Below, one piece after another: positions 63,328 to 64,000 of a DNA stretch of 64,000 nucleotides; position 1 is the stretch's first letter; every line of letters begins with the position of its first letter. Below the pieces are notes generated by a model. The model was not told where the DNA came from. It did no database searches and was given only the letters and a program-made list of their open reading frames with translations. A program made the translations under genes and the position numbers. The stretch is taken from the NCBI GenBank assembly GCA_035443885.1, contig DAOMNO010000014.1, forward strand, positions 28,712 through 92,711, read 5' to 3'. Source of the stretch: DAOMNO01 sp035443885. GTDB lineage: Bacteria; Planctomycetota; Phycisphaerae; Phycisphaerales; SM1A02.

Positions 63328-63711
63328 ATGGAACTTAATACGCTTCAGACAATCTTGTTGAAGGCGGAACGCGAGGCTGAGAAGATGGAGTTTGATCTCA
63401 GGGTTCATCTGGCGCTTGTGCAAAAGCTTCGCGAGACGGTGACGGAGTGCGTTAGCAACGAAGACAACTCGCTTGCCGATCTTGCGATTGCAGTGCTAGA
63501 GCGTGCGGGGCGACCGATGCGGGTGAGGGAGATCGCGATGGAGCTGGAGAAGATGGGGGTTGAAACGAGTTCCCCGCGAGGGCTTCGACCGATGATTGTT
63601 TCAGCGATCACTCGTCGGAAAGACCGAGTAGGCCGTAGAGGTCACGGGCTATACGCCCTGAACACCCACAAGCCCGAATGCACTGAGAAGGAGCTTGCTA
63701 TGGCAAGTTAG
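63328..63711 (+). CDS. HARE-HTH-like winged-helix protein with coiled coil
   Basis: A 127-residue protein with a strong AUG context (ATGGAGGATACCGC upstream). Residues 1-45 form a coiled coil (LKAEREAEKMEFDLRVHLALV). Residues about 48-112 (LADLAIAVLERAGRPMRVREIAMELEKMG, SAITRRKDRVGRRGHGLYAL) look like the HARE-HTH winged helix, known in RNA polymerase delta subunits and restriction or DNA-modification proteins. It could be a transcriptional regulator or a partner of nucleic-acid enzymes. It stands alone at the right of the phage-like operon, followed by a terminator. Confidence 0.75.
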   Translation: MELNTLQTILLKAEREAEKMEFDLRVHLALVQKLRETVTECVSNEDNSLADLAIAVLERAGRPMRVREIAMELEKMGVETSSPRGLRPMIVSAITRRKDRVGRRGHGLYALNTHKPECTEKELAMAS

Positions 63712-63726
63712 CAGCAACTTATAAAG

Positions 63727-63757
63727 CGAGCCCGGCGGCTGGTACCTGCCGGGCTCG
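63727..63757 (+). terminator. Hairpin terminator after the HARE-HTH gene
   Basis: Ten-base stem (63727-63736 with 63748-63757) with an 11-base loop, 16 bp after the stop. Confidence 0.75.
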
Positions 63758-63791
63758 TAGCCATTGTTCCCCTAGGGCAAGGAGATTTGCG

Positions 63792-63914
63792 ATGTCAAAG
63801 CACCGCAGGCTATTCATTTGGTCCATTCTAGCGCGTCCGCCACCCGTTTACAAGTCTCGCGGACGTTGTGGCCGCATTGCGAGTCATCATCTAATCTCGC
63901 TATCGGCTGGGTAG
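63792..63914 (+). CDS. Short open frame with good ribosome site
   Basis: A 40-codon frame starting ATG at 63792, eight bases after AAGGAG (63779-63784), ending TAG at 63912. The product MSKHRRLFIWSILARPPPVY is followed by an Arg/Ser-rich end with two Cys. It has no recognisable family. The good ribosome site is the only support. Confidence 0.35.
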   Translation: MSKHRRLFIWSILARPPPVYKSRGRCGRIASHHLISLSAG

Positions 63915-63945
63915 ATACCCCATCTTTACAAAAGGAGACCCTCTC

Positions 63946-64000
63946 ATGAGGTCTTGCCTGCCGGCCAAAAAGGGCTACAGGATCGTTTTCGCGGCGAGCA
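63946..64000 (+). CDS. Start of a gene truncated by the window edge
   Basis: ATG at 63946 with AAAGGAG (63931-63937) upstream. The visible 18 codons read MRSCLPAKKGYRIVFAAS. Nothing can be said about the product. Confidence 0.5.
   Translation, partial: MRSCLPAKKGYRIVFAAS

Noticed and set aside
58359..64000. Complete prophage
   Set aside because: No integrase, portal, capsid, tail or lysis gene and no tRNA attachment site is visible; only packaging- and regulation-type genes.

Overview
The window (64 kb, GC-rich, densely coded on both strands) looks like chromosomal DNA of a planctomycete, most probably class Phycisphaerae. The clues are three small secreted proteins ending in a PEP-CTERM-like sorting signal of the PAPGALALLGVAGL type plus an Arg cluster; a repeat-rich secreted protein ending in the DVQDLLILLGNWG dockerin-like tail; an ECF sigma factor next to a Ser/Thr kinase with TPR repeats; FG-GAP/UnbV and TPR lipoproteins; and ThuA/DUF1080, Gfo/Idh/MocA and DUF5117-type proteins. 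LpxA, Lgt and PEP-CTERM tails point to a Gram-negative envelope. The taxonomic call is inference; there is no rRNA or tRNA gene to anchor it.

Layout. 0-13 kb: housekeeping and signalling (degenerate GGDEF fragment, HDOD-GGDEF, M16 and M42 peptidases, DnaE, cupin, secreted DUF6263-like protein, Ser/Thr kinase and its sigma factor). 13-24 kb: a large secreted protein with perfect 555-bp tandem repeats and an assembly gap, a Tat-exported glycosylasparaginase, an NTF2-like gene broken by one amber codon, a sugar module (TIM-barrel isomerase, Gfo/Idh/MocA oxidoreductase, ThuA-DUF1080), Lgt and a methyltransferase. 24-43 kb: hypothetical membrane proteins, cobalamin adenosyltransferase, a FliA-like sigma factor, the lpxA-walJ-metallophosphoesterase operon divergent from lipB, small membrane proteins, a Cys-rich secreted gene pair, Rex, a degenerate metallo-beta-lactamase, a histidine kinase, asd and a large secreted zinc protease. 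43-49 kb: PEP-CTERM genes and a TPR/FG-GAP lipoprotein pair. 49.6-58 kb: two paralogous glycosyltransferases, FtsK, an MFS nucleoside-type permease, a CBS protein and CstA. 58.3-64 kb: an accessory, phage-like six-gene operon and small regulatory genes.

Two regions deserve most attention. (1) At 42.6-44.6 kb two adjacent PEP-CTERM genes are tandem duplicates (lag 995 bp). Their coding sequences have diverged, but a 19-bp palindrome, a sigma-70-type promoter and a leader of about 260 nt are retained without any indel; the inner 182 bp of the leader has only two differences. This is a candidate cis-regulatory RNA or operator unit. (2) At 58.36-62.83 kb a compact minus-strand operon encodes a double-HTH regulator, an ABC ATPase and a GNAT acetyltransferase (together a split form of the COG2401 architecture), a ParB-like protein, a small TerS-like protein and a phage terminase large subunit with a four-Cys insert. 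No portal, capsid or integrase is visible nearby. This is a candidate domesticated DNA-packaging or DNA-handling system.
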